A stretch of DNA of 64,000 nt from Corynebacterium glyciniphilum AJ 3170 (GTDB lineage Bacteria; Actinomycetota; Actinomycetes; Mycobacteriales; Mycobacteriaceae): assembly GCF_000626675.1 (NCBI RefSeq), contig NZ_CP006842.1, forward strand, positions 124,001-188,000. Reading direction: 5' to 3'. The notes beneath the pieces were generated by a model, which saw only the letters and a program-made list of their open reading frames with translations, ran no database searches and was not told the DNA's origin. The position numbers and the translations under genes were made by a program. Positions 23,892-32,680 of this stretch are shown here, piece after piece (position 1 is the first letter of the stretch; every line of letters starts with the position of its first letter).

Positions 23892-25256
23892 GTGACCCAC
23901 CTGCCCGACGGGGAACGGCTCACTGCCGACGATCACCTGTTCGTCGTCATGGAGCAGGTGATGGGCGTCCCCGTCATCCCCCAGGTCATCTGGCGGGTGA
24001 CAGTGGGGGACGGCGCGTCTACCTCGATCGCCGACGTCCTCGGCCATGTCGCCGAGGTGGGGCGACGGCTCACCGAAGGGCGTCTGTCCCGTCTCGTCCG
24101 ACGGACACGCGGGCCCGTCCGCGACCGGTGGACGTTCACCCCGACCGCCGGACGCGTCCGGATCGACCGCGATCCGGTGGCACCGGATGAGGTGACCAGG
24201 TGGCTGTATGACCGGCTCGAGACCGACATCGACAGTGTCCGGGGTCCAGCCTGGGAGCTCAGCGCCGTGCCCACCACGGACGGTCACCTCATCGTCTCCC
24301 TGGTGCGCAGTCATGTCATCGCCGACGGCGGCGCAATGATCCGGGCGGTCACCGAGGCTGTCGCCGGGCAGGCCAGGACGCCCCGTCGCCGGGAACGCCG
24401 TGGCGACAACGTGCGCGACGCCCGGTCACTGCTCACCGCGGTAGGCCGGGCGGCAGTATCGATGCGGAATCCCACGTCAGGGGGAGCATCCGTCCCGGAG
24501 AACGACGGTGCGGCACCCGCGGGACCGGCGATGGTGCCCACCGTGGCGGTGCGGGTCGACGCCGGACGGTTCAATGAGACGGCGGCCTCGCGGGGCGGTA
24601 CGTCCAACACCCTGTTTCAGGCGGTGACGCTGGGGGTCCTGGCCGGCTCCGGGCGCGTCGGCGAGGGTGACACCGTGCCCCTCGCAGTGCCCATGTCTGT
24701 CAGGGACGACGGCGAGGAGGGCGATCGGGACCTGCGCGCCAATGCGACCACCGGCGCCACGGTCATCGTCCACCTGGACCCAGGGCGGTACGACGATCTC
24801 GGGGATGTCCGTGCCGCGGCGAAGGCCGCGTACCGGGACGTCGCCACCCGTACGGGTCCTGACAAAGTCGCCGCCATGGCGCAGATCGCTCAGGTCCTGC
24901 CCGATGCCGTGGTCCGACGCGCCGCTGCCGGATCCACCACACCGCTGTGTCTGGCCTCGAACCTGGGGGAACCGTCGGACGCGTTCATCGGACTGGGGCT
25001 GGACCACGGCCCGGAGCACGCAGGCTGCGATGTCGCCCTGCGCTCGGTGATCCGCGCCGGGTCCGCACGCGACCTGGCTGCCCGGCAAGGTGGAGTGAGC
25101 GCCTGGGCTGTACAGACCGGGGATTCGCTCTCCCTGTCGTTTACCTCGCTCGACCCGGTCCATGTGCGTGACGCCGCACACCTGCTGGACCTGGTCAGGC
25201 AGGAGATGGCCAGGTGGGGCCTGGAGTGGGGCCGCGACGTCACCCAGTGGCTGTAG
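23892..25256 (+). CDS. Wax ester synthase / diacylglycerol acyltransferase-like protein (copy 2)
   Basis: The GTG 4 bp after the previous stop gives 454 residues. The N-terminus (ERLTADDHLFVVMEQVMGVP) and the motif H141-V-I-A-D145-G-G fit the WS/DGAT group, as does the later NLGEPSDAFIGLGL. Members join acyl-CoA to an alcohol or diacylglycerol, but several are involved in other lipid esters. It is tightly linked to the PapA-like gene before it, so the two probably act on one product. No typical ribosome site was seen, so translation may be coupled. Confidence 0.78.
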   Translation: MTHLPDGERLTADDHLFVVMEQVMGVPVIPQVIWRVTVGDGASTSIADVLGHVAEVGRRLTEGRLSRLVRRTRGPVRDRWTFTPTAGRVRIDRDPVAPDEVTRWLYDRLETDIDSVRGPAWELSAVPTTDGHLIVSLVRSHVIADGGAMIRAVTEAVAGQARTPRRRERRGDNVRDARSLLTAVGRAAVSMRNPTSGGASVPENDGAAPAGPAMVPTVAVRVDAGRFNETAASRGGTSNTLFQAVTLGVLAGSGRVGEGDTVPLAVPMSVRDDGEEGDRDLRANATTGATVIVHLDPGRYDDLGDVRAAAKAAYRDVATRTGPDKVAAMAQIAQVLPDAVVRRAAAGSTTPLCLASNLGEPSDAFIGLGLDHGPEHAGCDVALRSVIRAGSARDLAARQGGVSAWAVQTGDSLSLSFTSLDPVHVRDAAHLLDLVRQEMARWGLEWGRDVTQWL

Positions 25257-25312
25257 GGGTTCAGGGTGCCGGTATGCGACGATGTTGCACACCACTGGCG
25301 AGAGGAACATCT

Positions 25313-25897
25313 ATGAGCGCAACCAGGCGCCACATCGTCTGGCTCAACGGCGCATTCGGTGCGGGGAAGACGACTGCCGCGAGGATACTGGCGGCCGAGA
25401 TTCCGGGTGCTGTCATTGTCGACCCCGAGGAGATCGGCACCCTGCTGCGGCCGGTTCTCCAACCGGTGGCCCCGGTGCGGGACTTCCAGGAGTGGCCCGC
25501 GTGGCGACAAATCGTTGCCGCCACGCTGAACGCTGTTCTCCGGGAGCTGGCGGAGGGCGGCCCGTCACTGGTCATCGTTCCGCAGACCGTCATCGTCGAG
25601 GAGTACTGGTCAGAGATTATTTCTGACCTTGATCCATCGGTGCGACTCACGCCTGTGGCGTTGCACATCGATTCGGATGAGCATCGTCGCCGTGCGACCG
25701 ACGACACTGAGGAGCCTGGTGCGCTCCGGTGGCGACTCGGCCGGTTCGCATCCTTCCGCGAAGCCGAGTGGATTCGGCGCGAATTCATCGGCATTGATGT
25801 CTCCACGCTCAGCCGGGATGCGACGGTCGCGGCGATCCGTGCCTCGGCCTACCTCAGCGCCGCAGACAGACGGTCCAGCACCCCGCCCATGATCTGA
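25313..25897 (+). CDS. P-loop ATP-binding protein, TmrB-like
   Basis: A 194-residue protein with the N-terminal Walker A in VWLNGAFGAGKTTAAR (GAFGAGKT at 13-20), followed by IVDPEEIGTLLRPVL. This resembles TmrB, the tunicamycin-resistance ATP-binding protein, and related small kinases. GAGAGGAA precedes the ATG. The last 49 bp overlap the end of the convergent acyltransferase gene. Its place among four lipid acyltransferase-like genes is unexplained; it could modify or protect against a hydrophobic product, or simply be a passenger. Confidence 0.7.
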   Translation: MSATRRHIVWLNGAFGAGKTTAARILAAEIPGAVIVDPEEIGTLLRPVLQPVAPVRDFQEWPAWRQIVAATLNAVLRELAEGGPSLVIVPQTVIVEEYWSEIISDLDPSVRLTPVALHIDSDEHRRRATDDTEEPGALRWRLGRFASFREAEWIRREFIGIDVSTLSRDATVAAIRASAYLSAADRRSSTPPMI

Positions 25898-27066
25898 CGT
25901 GCCTCCGGTGTCTCCGGGTACTTTGCTCGGACTGCCAAGCCGTCGCGGGTGCGGGAGAACCATAGCTGTGCGGTATCGGTGGGAGACGTCGACGAGATGT
26001 AGCGCGCCTGCGGCAGCGGGTCACCGCGGTGACGGAAATCCATGTAGGAGACCATCGGCACCACACCGTCGGGCAGTACCGGTCGGCATTCCTGGATCAT
26101 CGTCTCCAACGGGAGGCCTGCCACGGTCACCGCGTCGCGCAGCCAGCCTGCTGCCGACGCGACGTCACCGGCACGGGCGACGACAGGGGCATTACTGACC
26201 ATCCAGCCGACGACATGGTGGCGTGGGTCGTCCCGCCGTCCCCGGGTGTGTACCGGAACGATCGTAGCGAACTCCGGGGACCCGGTGAGCGGTTCCAACG
26301 CCTCAGCCAGCGAGGTGAGGAGGACAGCGAACGTCCGACGATCGAGCTCCCCGGTGATCCCGGTGGCACGGGTGAGGCGTCGCACATCATGGACGGGGTC
26401 GGCCATCCCCGCGCAGAGCTGCACCGGGAACGCCGGGACGTGACCGTCGGTCAGCCTGAAGAACCTCCCCCAGACCTCCAGCGCAGCACCGCTGTCGCTC
26501 TCCACGGCGGGAAGAAGTAGGTCAGCGCCGGATTCGATCACAGGGCGACCGTGCAGCGCGTCCCACAACCGACGCAGCACCAGGTCGATGCTGAGCATGT
26601 CGGCGTGTACATGGTCCACGGCGAACAGCAGGGTCGTCCCCGCACGGGCCGCAAAAATGCCCGGTGCCGCGCCGGGCAGGCAGGCCGCAGCGATCCGTTC
26701 CCCCAGGGCACGCTCCGCCGGTGGCTCAGGACGGGTCTCGCCGACCGTCACCGTCACGGCGTCCGACGGGAAAGGAACATGAGCAGAACCGGAGGCGACG
26801 CTGCACAGGGAAGGCGCTCCGGCGACGACGCTGCGCACCGCGGCGGCGAGGTCCTCGTCCGACCAGAGGGGTACACCGTCGGCGCCACCGATGTCGACGG
26901 TTCCGCCGATCCACGTTGACCGGCCGGACGCGGCGACGGCGGTGAGATGATTGCGCTGGTTGAAGCTCAGCGGCCGTCCCGCCTCCAGCGGGACTCCGTG
27001 CCAGTGCAGCTCCAGCTCCACGAACGGGCCGGGCAGTGGTACGTAGTCGAGGTAGGTGACGTCCAC
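25849..27066 (-). CDS. Condensation-domain acyltransferase, PapA-like (copy 3)
   Basis: The GTG at 27066, 5 bp after the stop of the upstream gene, gives 405 residues (VDVTYLDYVPLPGPFVELEL). The catalytic motif is H152-V-H-A-D156. The C-terminal segment VVPMVSYMDFRHRGDPLP matches the SY-x-D element of the other copies. Upstream in-frame sequence is Arg-rich and belongs to another gene's shadow, so the longer reading is rejected. It is shorter than its partners and lacks the GxVTTW start. It is likely translated with the gene at 27072-28454. Expected role: acyl transfer onto a lipid or sugar hydroxyl. Confidence 0.76.
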   Translation of the reverse strand: MDVTYLDYVPLPGPFVELELHWHGVPLEAGRPLSFNQRNHLTAVAASGRSTWIGGTVDIGGADGVPLWSDEDLAAAVRSVVAGAPSLCSVASGSAHVPFPSDAVTVTVGETRPEPPAERALGERIAAACLPGAAPGIFAARAGTTLLFAVDHVHADMLSIDLVLRRLWDALHGRPVIESGADLLLPAVESDSGAALEVWGRFFRLTDGHVPAFPVQLCAGMADPVHDVRRLTRATGITGELDRRTFAVLLTSLAEALEPLTGSPEFATIVPVHTRGRRDDPRHHVVGWMVSNAPVVARAGDVASAAGWLRDAVTVAGLPLETMIQECRPVLPDGVVPMVSYMDFRHRGDPLPQARYISSTSPTDTAQLWFSRTRDGLAVRAKYPETPEARQIMGGVLDRLSAALR

Positions 27067-27071
27067 GGCGG

Positions 27072-28454
27072 TCAGGCGGTGACGGCACTGTCGAGGATGT
27101 CGTGGACCGCGGTGATGTAGGTCGCCACAGACTCCCGCGCCGTCGGGTTGTCCGGGGCCTGGGACCCGATGCCGAGGCCGTCGGCGTTGCGGTAGATCCA
27201 CAGATTGGCGTTGCTGGTCCTGCCGAAACCGGTGAACAGGCGGATATCGGCGCCCTCCGGTTCTGCGAACCATCCGAGATCGAGGTAGGTCACCATCTGC
27301 GGACTGCCCATCACCGACGGATCCACCTGGCCGCTGAGGATCAGATGTCCCAGCGACGCGTGTACCGGCTCGTCCAGTGCCGCCTTCATCCGTGCCTGGG
27401 CGGTCACGACGTCGGGGAGGACTTCCTCGACCGTCGTGCCGGTGACGGGGAAGTACAGCGGGGTGAAGTTGCAGAACCATCCCTGGGAGACCGCGTACGG
27501 CCGCCCACGGGTGGCAGAGACCACCACGGTGGCGTAGTGGTCCGCGCCGGTGAGCCGCACGTGCGCCACGCCGAGGGCGGCGTACACCACCGTGCTGAAA
27601 CTGACCCCGTGCTCGCGGGAGAGCGCGCGCAACCGGTCGGTGAGGTCCCGGTCAGCCAGGGTGCCGTCGATACCGACGACCGGCTGCGGTTCACCGTCGA
27701 CGATGCCTGTGGGCAGCGGGAAGCCCGGCACCCGACCTCCGGTGATCTCAAACAGGCCGCGCCAGGCACGGACCCCGGGGGAGTCGTCGTTGACAGTGGC
27801 GGCCCGGGCGTACTCGCCGCGGACGTAGTCGAGGAAGCTGGGGTGGGTGTCGACCGTCAGCGCCTGCGCGGCATCTCCTGTGTCCCCCGAATAGCGCGCC
27901 ATGAGCTCCAGCAGCCCGGTCATCTGGGATATCCCGTCGCCAGAGGCATGGTCCAGGGCCAGCAGCAGGTCGAAGGATCGGCCGTCCTCACGTGCCACCG
28001 TGACCACCGCGAGGGCAGGAACGTGGTCGAAGACTGCGGTGGTGGCGAGCAGGTCGGTGATCGTCTCAGTGGCCGTGCCGGTAACCTGCGTCGGCACGAG
28101 GTCGACGGCGTCGGTGGGCAGTGTCCTGCGACGGATCGAGCCGTCCGGCGCGTCGTCGTCGACGGACAACGTGGACCGGAGCCCCTCATGCGCCGAGACG
28201 AAGTCGTTGACCGCCCGGGTCATGCGTTCCTGGTCGGGGATGCCGGGCAACGTCGCCACCGAACAGGTGTAGGCGTGGTGTCGTCGCCCGTGTGCCCGTC
28301 CTGTCAGCACACCGCGGACATGGTCGGTCTGCAGGAAGGAGGCCGGAGTCGGGTCGTCGGTGGCGTCGGTGTGGGCGGCGGTCATGGTGTCGGAGGGCAG
28401 CCACGTGGTCACGGAGCCTTCCGGTGACCAGTCGTGTCCGTCAATGATTCTCAT
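27072..28454 (-). CDS. Condensation-domain acyltransferase, PapA-like (copy 4)
   Basis: A 460-residue protein with H169-A-S-G-D173-G as catalytic motif. The N-terminus is MRIIDGHDWSPEGSVTTWLP, the D-W-x-P-x-G start seen in mycobacterial PapA proteins. In the C-terminal half MVTYLDLGWFAEPEG corresponds to the SY-x-D element of the others. It heads the minus-strand pair that faces the plus-strand pair. The start is set by the ATG and the family-like N-terminus. The substrate is unknown, and no PKS, NRPS or MmpL gene lies within the window. Confidence 0.82.
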   Translation of the reverse strand: MRIIDGHDWSPEGSVTTWLPSDTMTAAHTDATDDPTPASFLQTDHVRGVLTGRAHGRRHHAYTCSVATLPGIPDQERMTRAVNDFVSAHEGLRSTLSVDDDAPDGSIRRRTLPTDAVDLVPTQVTGTATETITDLLATTAVFDHVPALAVVTVAREDGRSFDLLLALDHASGDGISQMTGLLELMARYSGDTGDAAQALTVDTHPSFLDYVRGEYARAATVNDDSPGVRAWRGLFEITGGRVPGFPLPTGIVDGEPQPVVGIDGTLADRDLTDRLRALSREHGVSFSTVVYAALGVAHVRLTGADHYATVVVSATRGRPYAVSQGWFCNFTPLYFPVTGTTVEEVLPDVVTAQARMKAALDEPVHASLGHLILSGQVDPSVMGSPQMVTYLDLGWFAEPEGADIRLFTGFGRTSNANLWIYRNADGLGIGSQAPDNPTARESVATYITAVHDILDSAVTA

Positions 28455-28528
28455 TCGTGGATCCGCTCGTGAGGGGTGGAACAGGACATGTCAGCCCCTG
28501 ACTATAGGTCGGCACGGCGGCTGCCGCA

Positions 28529-29029
28529 TCACAGCGGCAGCTTGAATCCCTGGTGGCTGGCGGTGTAGCCCAGCCGCTCATAGAAGCGGTGGGCGTCCGT
28601 CCGCGTGACGTCGGAGGTCAGCTGGGCCAACGTCGCACCGTGGGACCGGCCGTAGGCGTGGGCCCAGTCGAGGACGGCCGAGCCCAGTCCGCTGCCGCGT
28701 GTCTCGGCCGCGACCCGGACCGCCTCGATCTGCAGTCGGGTTGCCCCGCCCCGGGAGAGTCCGGGGAGCAGCGTCAGTTGCATGGTCGCCACCGCGGGAC
28801 CGGTCGTCGGTGAATCCTCGCGCACGATCAGGAGAAGATGGTTCGGATCCGCGTCGATCCGGTGGAACGCGTCCATGTAGGGCGACAGGGATGAGGACTC
28901 CCGTGTGCGCCCCAGGGGATCGTCGGTGAGCAGTGCGACGATGTCGGCGACGTCGACGTCCCGGGCACGGGACAGATGGAATGTGCGGTCGACGAGGGTG
29001 AGGATGTCCATGTCTGTGTTGCGGTCCAT
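28529..29029 (-). CDS. GNAT family N-acetyltransferase
   Basis: The ATG at 29029 gives 166 residues; starts at 29011 and 29113 are also possible and no clear ribosome site decides. The GNAT fold is shown by IEAVRVAAETRGSGLGSAVLDWA (acetyl-CoA loop R-x2-G-x-G) and the C-terminal AHRFYERLGYTASHQGFKL. It would transfer an acetyl group from acetyl-CoA to an amine of unknown identity. The upstream region is shared with the divergent TetR gene and contains a TTCCC / GGGAA inverted repeat, so that regulator may control it. Confidence 0.85.
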   Translation of the reverse strand: MDRNTDMDILTLVDRTFHLSRARDVDVADIVALLTDDPLGRTRESSSLSPYMDAFHRIDADPNHLLLIVREDSPTTGPAVATMQLTLLPGLSRGGATRLQIEAVRVAAETRGSGLGSAVLDWAHAYGRSHGATLAQLTSDVTRTDAHRFYERLGYTASHQGFKLPL

Positions 29030-29116
29030 GGTGTTGATGCTACGTCCGTTTTTCCCGACGATAAGGAACTGGCAGTGAGGGAGGGTGACCGCGGGAAAGT
29101 GCGGGTGTGGCATGAT

Positions 29117-29135
29117 TTCCCTTGTCGTAGGGGAA
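29117..29135. promoter_or_regulatory. Inverted repeat in the GNAT / TetR divergent region
   Basis: TTCCC and GGGAA arms, 9 nt apart, lie between the divergent GNAT and TetR starts, a likely TetR operator by position only. Confidence 0.4.
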
Positions 29136-29177
29136 TGTGTACGGTGCTTACATGAGTGATAGGAGAGGATGTTAGCG

Positions 29178-29765
29178 ATGGCGGCTTCAGGATCAACATC
29201 GACAACGCAGCGTTACCACCATGGCAACCTCCGGCAGGCATTGATCGATGCCGCCGTGGAGATGCTCGAGCAGGGGGAGAACTTCTCGCTGAGAGCGGTC
29301 GCTCGCTGGGCAGGTGTGTCGCAGACTGCGCCCTACCGGCACTTCTCTGACCGGGCGAAACTGGAGTCCGCCGTCGCTGCGCAGGGGTTCCGCGCCCTTG
29401 GTGAGGAACTGTTTGCGGGTCGGGAAGCGCCGTCGACGCCCGAGGATCTGCCGGACTTCGCGGTGGGCTACGTCCGTTTCGCCGTCGAGCGGCCGAGAAT
29501 GTTCCGGCTGATGTTCGGAACTGAGTGCGACGATCAGAACGATGAACGTGTGCAGGCTGCCGGGATGCTCCAGGCTGCCCTGTCTGAGAATCTCCGGGCC
29601 GTTTATCCTGATGCGCCTGTCGACGATCTCGCCGTCGGGCTGTGGAGTACTGCCCATGGTCTGGCGTTCCTTCACCTGGACGGCAAGTTCCCGGCGGAGC
29701 CTGCCGACGAGATGTATGACCGTGTCCGGTCAGCGTTCCTCGCGGTGCTCGGGCTGGCGGGTTAG
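29178..29765 (+). CDS. TetR/AcrR family transcriptional regulator (WHG-type C-terminal domain)
   Basis: The ATG at 29178 has GGAGAGG about 10 nt upstream and gives 195 residues. The DNA-binding helix-turn-helix is FSLRAVARWAGVSQTAPYRHFSDR, preceded by RYHHGNLRQALIDAAVEML. The C-terminal part (VERPRMFRLMFGTE, AVGLWSTAHGLAFLHLDG) fits the WHG ligand domain. It faces the GNAT gene and lies upstream of the DJ-1 / esterase unit; its targets are probably one or both. Confidence 0.88.
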   Translation: MAASGSTSTTQRYHHGNLRQALIDAAVEMLEQGENFSLRAVARWAGVSQTAPYRHFSDRAKLESAVAAQGFRALGEELFAGREAPSTPEDLPDFAVGYVRFAVERPRMFRLMFGTECDDQNDERVQAAGMLQAALSENLRAVYPDAPVDDLAVGLWSTAHGLAFLHLDGKFPAEPADEMYDRVRSAFLAVLGLAG

Positions 29766-29835
29766 GGGTCTCGCGGATTGTTCTAGCTCCGTGCGCGTTT
29801 CTGGGAGGCTGGCGTGCGCGAAGCGAGACCCTTTT
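29766..29835 (+). terminator. Possible terminator after the TetR gene
   Basis: GGGTCTCGC at the stop codon pairs with GCGAGACCC 48 nt later, directly followed by TTTT. The 9-bp stem is perfect, but the loop is long and itself holds two CGTGCGCG copies, so efficiency is uncertain. Confidence 0.45.
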
Positions 29836-29850
29836 CGCCATCGGGAGGTG

Positions 29851-29879
29851 TTGACAGCGTTCACATCTGGTTTTACTCT
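29851..29879 (+). promoter_or_regulatory. Promoter of the DJ-1/PfpI - esterase unit
   Basis: Consensus TTGACA (29851-29856), 17-bp spacer, TACTCT (29874-29879). The predicted start is near 29886, leaving about 85 nt of leader before the ATG at 29972. Confidence 0.65.
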
Positions 29880-29971
29880 GGGCGGTGCCCGGCACGGCGC
29901 CGGGGCATCACCGACCACTGTGCCGCGGCAGGGTCTCCTGCCCCACGTGAGACCACGAGAGGTATATCTCC

Positions 29972-30682
29972 ATGATCAACGTCCTGATGGCAGTCACCGC
30001 AGCACGGCACTGGACCCTTACTGACGGAACCGAACATCCCACCGGTTTCTGGGCCGAGGAGTTTCTTGTCCCCTACGAGATCTTCACCGACGCCGGATTC
30101 GATGTCACCGTCGCCACCCCGGGAGCGGCCACGCCGATCGTTGATGAGCTCAGCCTGGGTCTCACCGGCGGCGTTCTCCCTCACACGGTCAAGAAGTACC
30201 GTGCGAAACTCGAGGAGCTCGCCCCGGTTCTCGAGAACACCGCTGACCTGCATGCGGTCACCGCGGAAGAGCTCGACGGCTACGATCTGGTGTTCTATCC
30301 CGGAGGCCACGGCCCCATGGAGGATCTGGCCTTCGACACGCTCTCCGGCAGGATCCTGACAAGCCGTCTCGAGTCTGGACGGCCGCTGGCGTTGCTGTGC
30401 CACGCCCCGGCTGCGCTGCTCGCCACCGTTGACGAGGACGGAAAGACCCCCTTCGCCGGGTGCCACGTCACCGGTCTGTCCAACCGCGAGGAGCTGATCA
30501 ACTCCTTCGCAAAGAAAGCCCCCTGGCTGCTGGAAGACAAGCTCAAGGAGATCGGCACCGACTACGACAAGGCGCTGATCCCGTTCCGGCCCCACGTGGT
30601 CCAGGACGGCAACCTCTTCACCGGCCAGAACCCGCAGTCATCGAAGAAGCTCGCAGAAACGCTCGTCTCTACCCTCAGCTAG
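29972..30682 (+). CDS. DJ-1/PfpI family protein, class I glutamine-amidotransferase-like
   Basis: A 236-residue protein with the DJ-1/PfpI nucleophile elbow at C143-H144 (LLCHAPAAL) and the upstream glutamate in GFWAEEFLVPYEIF. This pattern is found in Hsp31/HchA-like glyoxalase III or deglycase members, which handle methylglyoxal or glycated targets in the cytoplasm. GAGAGGTATAT precedes the ATG. It shares a promoter with the esterase 23 bp downstream. A role in aldehyde or electrophile detoxification fits the neighbourhood. Confidence 0.88.
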   Translation: MINVLMAVTAARHWTLTDGTEHPTGFWAEEFLVPYEIFTDAGFDVTVATPGAATPIVDELSLGLTGGVLPHTVKKYRAKLEELAPVLENTADLHAVTAEELDGYDLVFYPGGHGPMEDLAFDTLSGRILTSRLESGRPLALLCHAPAALLATVDEDGKTPFAGCHVTGLSNREELINSFAKKAPWLLEDKLKEIGTDYDKALIPFRPHVVQDGNLFTGQNPQSSKKLAETLVSTLS

Positions 30683-30705
30683 AACTTCTCCAGAAAGGAC
30701 GACCT

Positions 30706-31674
30706 ATGAACGCGAACCCGAAGAACATCGCCCTCGAACCCGCGGCCCAGGCTTTCGCCGAAGCGACCTCTGAACCCCCGTTTCTCTACCAGCTTCCTCC
30801 CGAGGAGGGCCGCAAGGCCGTCGACGAGGTGCAGGACGAGGAGATCCACAAGCCTGAGATCGATGAAGAATGGATCACCGTGACCGGCGGTCCGACCGGT
30901 GAAGTACCGACCCGTATCGTGCGGCCCAAGGGGGCCACTGGCGTAGTGCCAGTCGTGCTGTACACCCACGGTGCCGGCTGGGTCTTCGGCGACGCCCACA
31001 CCCACGACCGGCTCATCCGTGACCTCGCCGTCGGAACCGGCGCGGCAGTCGTCTTCCCGGAGTACGTCCGCGCGCCGGACGCGCAGTACCCGTCGCAGAA
31101 CGAGCAGTCCTACGCGGTCGCCCAGTGGATCGTCCATCACGGCACCGAGCACAACCTGGACCCCGAGCGGGTCGCGATCTCCGGCGACTCCGTCGGTGGC
31201 AACATGGCGATCGCCCTGAACATCATGGGCAACGAGCGTGGTGATGTGTCTTTCAAGGGTGCGGCTCTGTTCTATCCGGTCACCGACGCGAACTTCGACA
31301 CGGAGTCCTACCGGGAGTTCGCCGAGGGGTACTTCCTCGCCCGCGACGGGATGAAATGGTTCTGGGACCAGTACACCACCGACGAGGACGCCCGGAACGA
31401 GATCACTGCCTCACCGCTGCGCGCTTCCGAGGACGAGCTGGCGTTCTTCCCTCCGACGTTGGTGATCACCGCCGAGGCCGATGTACTGCGCGACGAGGGT
31501 GAAGCCTTCGCCGCGAAGCTACGGCGTGCCGGGGTGCAGGTGACCGCCGTGCGTTACGGCGGCATCATCCATGACTTCGTGATGGTCAACTCCATGCATG
31601 AGACCCCGCAGGCTGTCGCCGCCGTTGCCCAGGCCGTCGCGCACCTGAAGGACGTGCTCGGTATCGAGGGGTAG
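30706..31674 (+). CDS. Alpha/beta hydrolase, HSL-like esterase
   Basis: The ATG at 30706 (AGAAAGGACGACCT upstream) gives 322 residues. The oxyanion motif is HGAGW (88-92), a variant of the usual HGGGW. The nucleophile is S162 in GDSVGG; the acid and base are in EADVLRDEGE and IIHDF. This is the hormone-sensitive-lipase family of cytosolic carboxylesterases acting on short acyl esters. It follows the DJ-1-like gene in one transcript and converges on the quinone oxidoreductase operon. Confidence 0.9.
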   Translation: MNANPKNIALEPAAQAFAEATSEPPFLYQLPPEEGRKAVDEVQDEEIHKPEIDEEWITVTGGPTGEVPTRIVRPKGATGVVPVVLYTHGAGWVFGDAHTHDRLIRDLAVGTGAAVVFPEYVRAPDAQYPSQNEQSYAVAQWIVHHGTEHNLDPERVAISGDSVGGNMAIALNIMGNERGDVSFKGAALFYPVTDANFDTESYREFAEGYFLARDGMKWFWDQYTTDEDARNEITASPLRASEDELAFFPPTLVITAEADVLRDEGEAFAAKLRRAGVQVTAVRYGGIIHDFVMVNSMHETPQAVAAVAQAVAHLKDVLGIEG

Positions 31675-31702
31675 GGTGCCGGAGCTCCTGGCTCCTGATC
31701 AC

Positions 31703-32680
31703 TCAGGGCCGGAGCAGTACCTTGCCTACCGAATCAGCGGAGTCGAGCATCTCGTGTGCGGCACGGGCCTCCGCCAGCGGCAGCGTCGCCGAGATCACCG
31801 GTTTCACCGTCCCGTCCTCCACCAATGGCCACACGTTCTTCACCACCTCGTCGGTGATCGTCGCCTTCGACCCGGGCCCCGTCAACGGACGTCGACGCAC
31901 ATTTGTACCGATTACCCGGGCCCGCTTGTTGATCAGCGCGCCGATGTCGAGGTCCCCGTGGGTGCCGCGCATCATGCCGATGATCACGAGTGTTCCACCT
32001 GGGGCGAGGACACGGACATTACCCGGCAGGTATTTGGCGGCGATGATGTCCAGGACCACGTCCACGCTGTTCTCGAGTTCTTCGGCGAAGTCCTGCTCGC
32101 GATAGTTGATCACCCGGTCCGCACCGAGTTCACGTGCCCGCTGGGCCTTGCCCTCGGACCCCACGGTGACGATCACCGTGGCGCCGATGGCCTTGGCCAC
32201 CTGAATGGCGTGGGTGCCGATACCGCTGCCGCCCCCGTGAATCAGTACGGTCTGTCCGGCGGTCAGGCCCGCCTCCATCACCAGGTTCGACCACACCGTG
32301 GCCGCGGTTTCCGGCAGTGCGGCGGCCTCCAGCAGGGTCATACCGGCCGGAATCGGCATCAACTGGCCGACGGGGACCACGGCGTACTCGGCGTAGCCGC
32401 CGCCGGAGATGATCGCTGCGACCTCGTCGCCGGGTGCCCAACGGCCCTGCCGTGCGACGTCACCACCGAGTTCGGTGATCACGCCGGAGAGCTCCATGCC
32501 GATGATGTCGGTGACACCGGGCGGCGGAGGATAGTTGCCTTCGCGTTGCATCACATCGGCGCGGTTCACACCGGCGGCGGTGACTTTCACCAGGACCTCG
32601 TCGGGCCCGGGTGCCGGGACGGCGGTGTCCTCGAGGTCGAGGTTGTTGTTCCAGATTGCTTTCATTGTCTTGTCAGTCAT
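31703..32680 (-). CDS. Zinc-independent quinone oxidoreductase (MDR superfamily)
   Basis: A 325-residue NADPH-dependent reductase. It has AGVNRADVMQREGNYPPPPG and HGGGSGIGTHAIQVAKAIGA, the signature of the PIG3/QOR subgroup, and no zinc cysteine cluster. It would reduce quinones or enones. The ATG overlaps the stop of the SDR upstream (ATGA). It is the last gene of a four-gene operon with SDR, semialdehyde dehydrogenase and an acetoacetate-decarboxylase-like protein. Confidence 0.9.
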   Translation of the reverse strand: MTDKTMKAIWNNNLDLEDTAVPAPGPDEVLVKVTAAGVNRADVMQREGNYPPPPGVTDIIGMELSGVITELGGDVARQGRWAPGDEVAAIISGGGYAEYAVVPVGQLMPIPAGMTLLEAAALPETAATVWSNLVMEAGLTAGQTVLIHGGGSGIGTHAIQVAKAIGATVIVTVGSEGKAQRARELGADRVINYREQDFAEELENSVDVVLDIIAAKYLPGNVRVLAPGGTLVIIGMMRGTHGDLDIGALINKRARVIGTNVRRRPLTGPGSKATITDEVVKNVWPLVEDGTVKPVISATLPLAEARAAHEMLDSADSVGKVLLRP

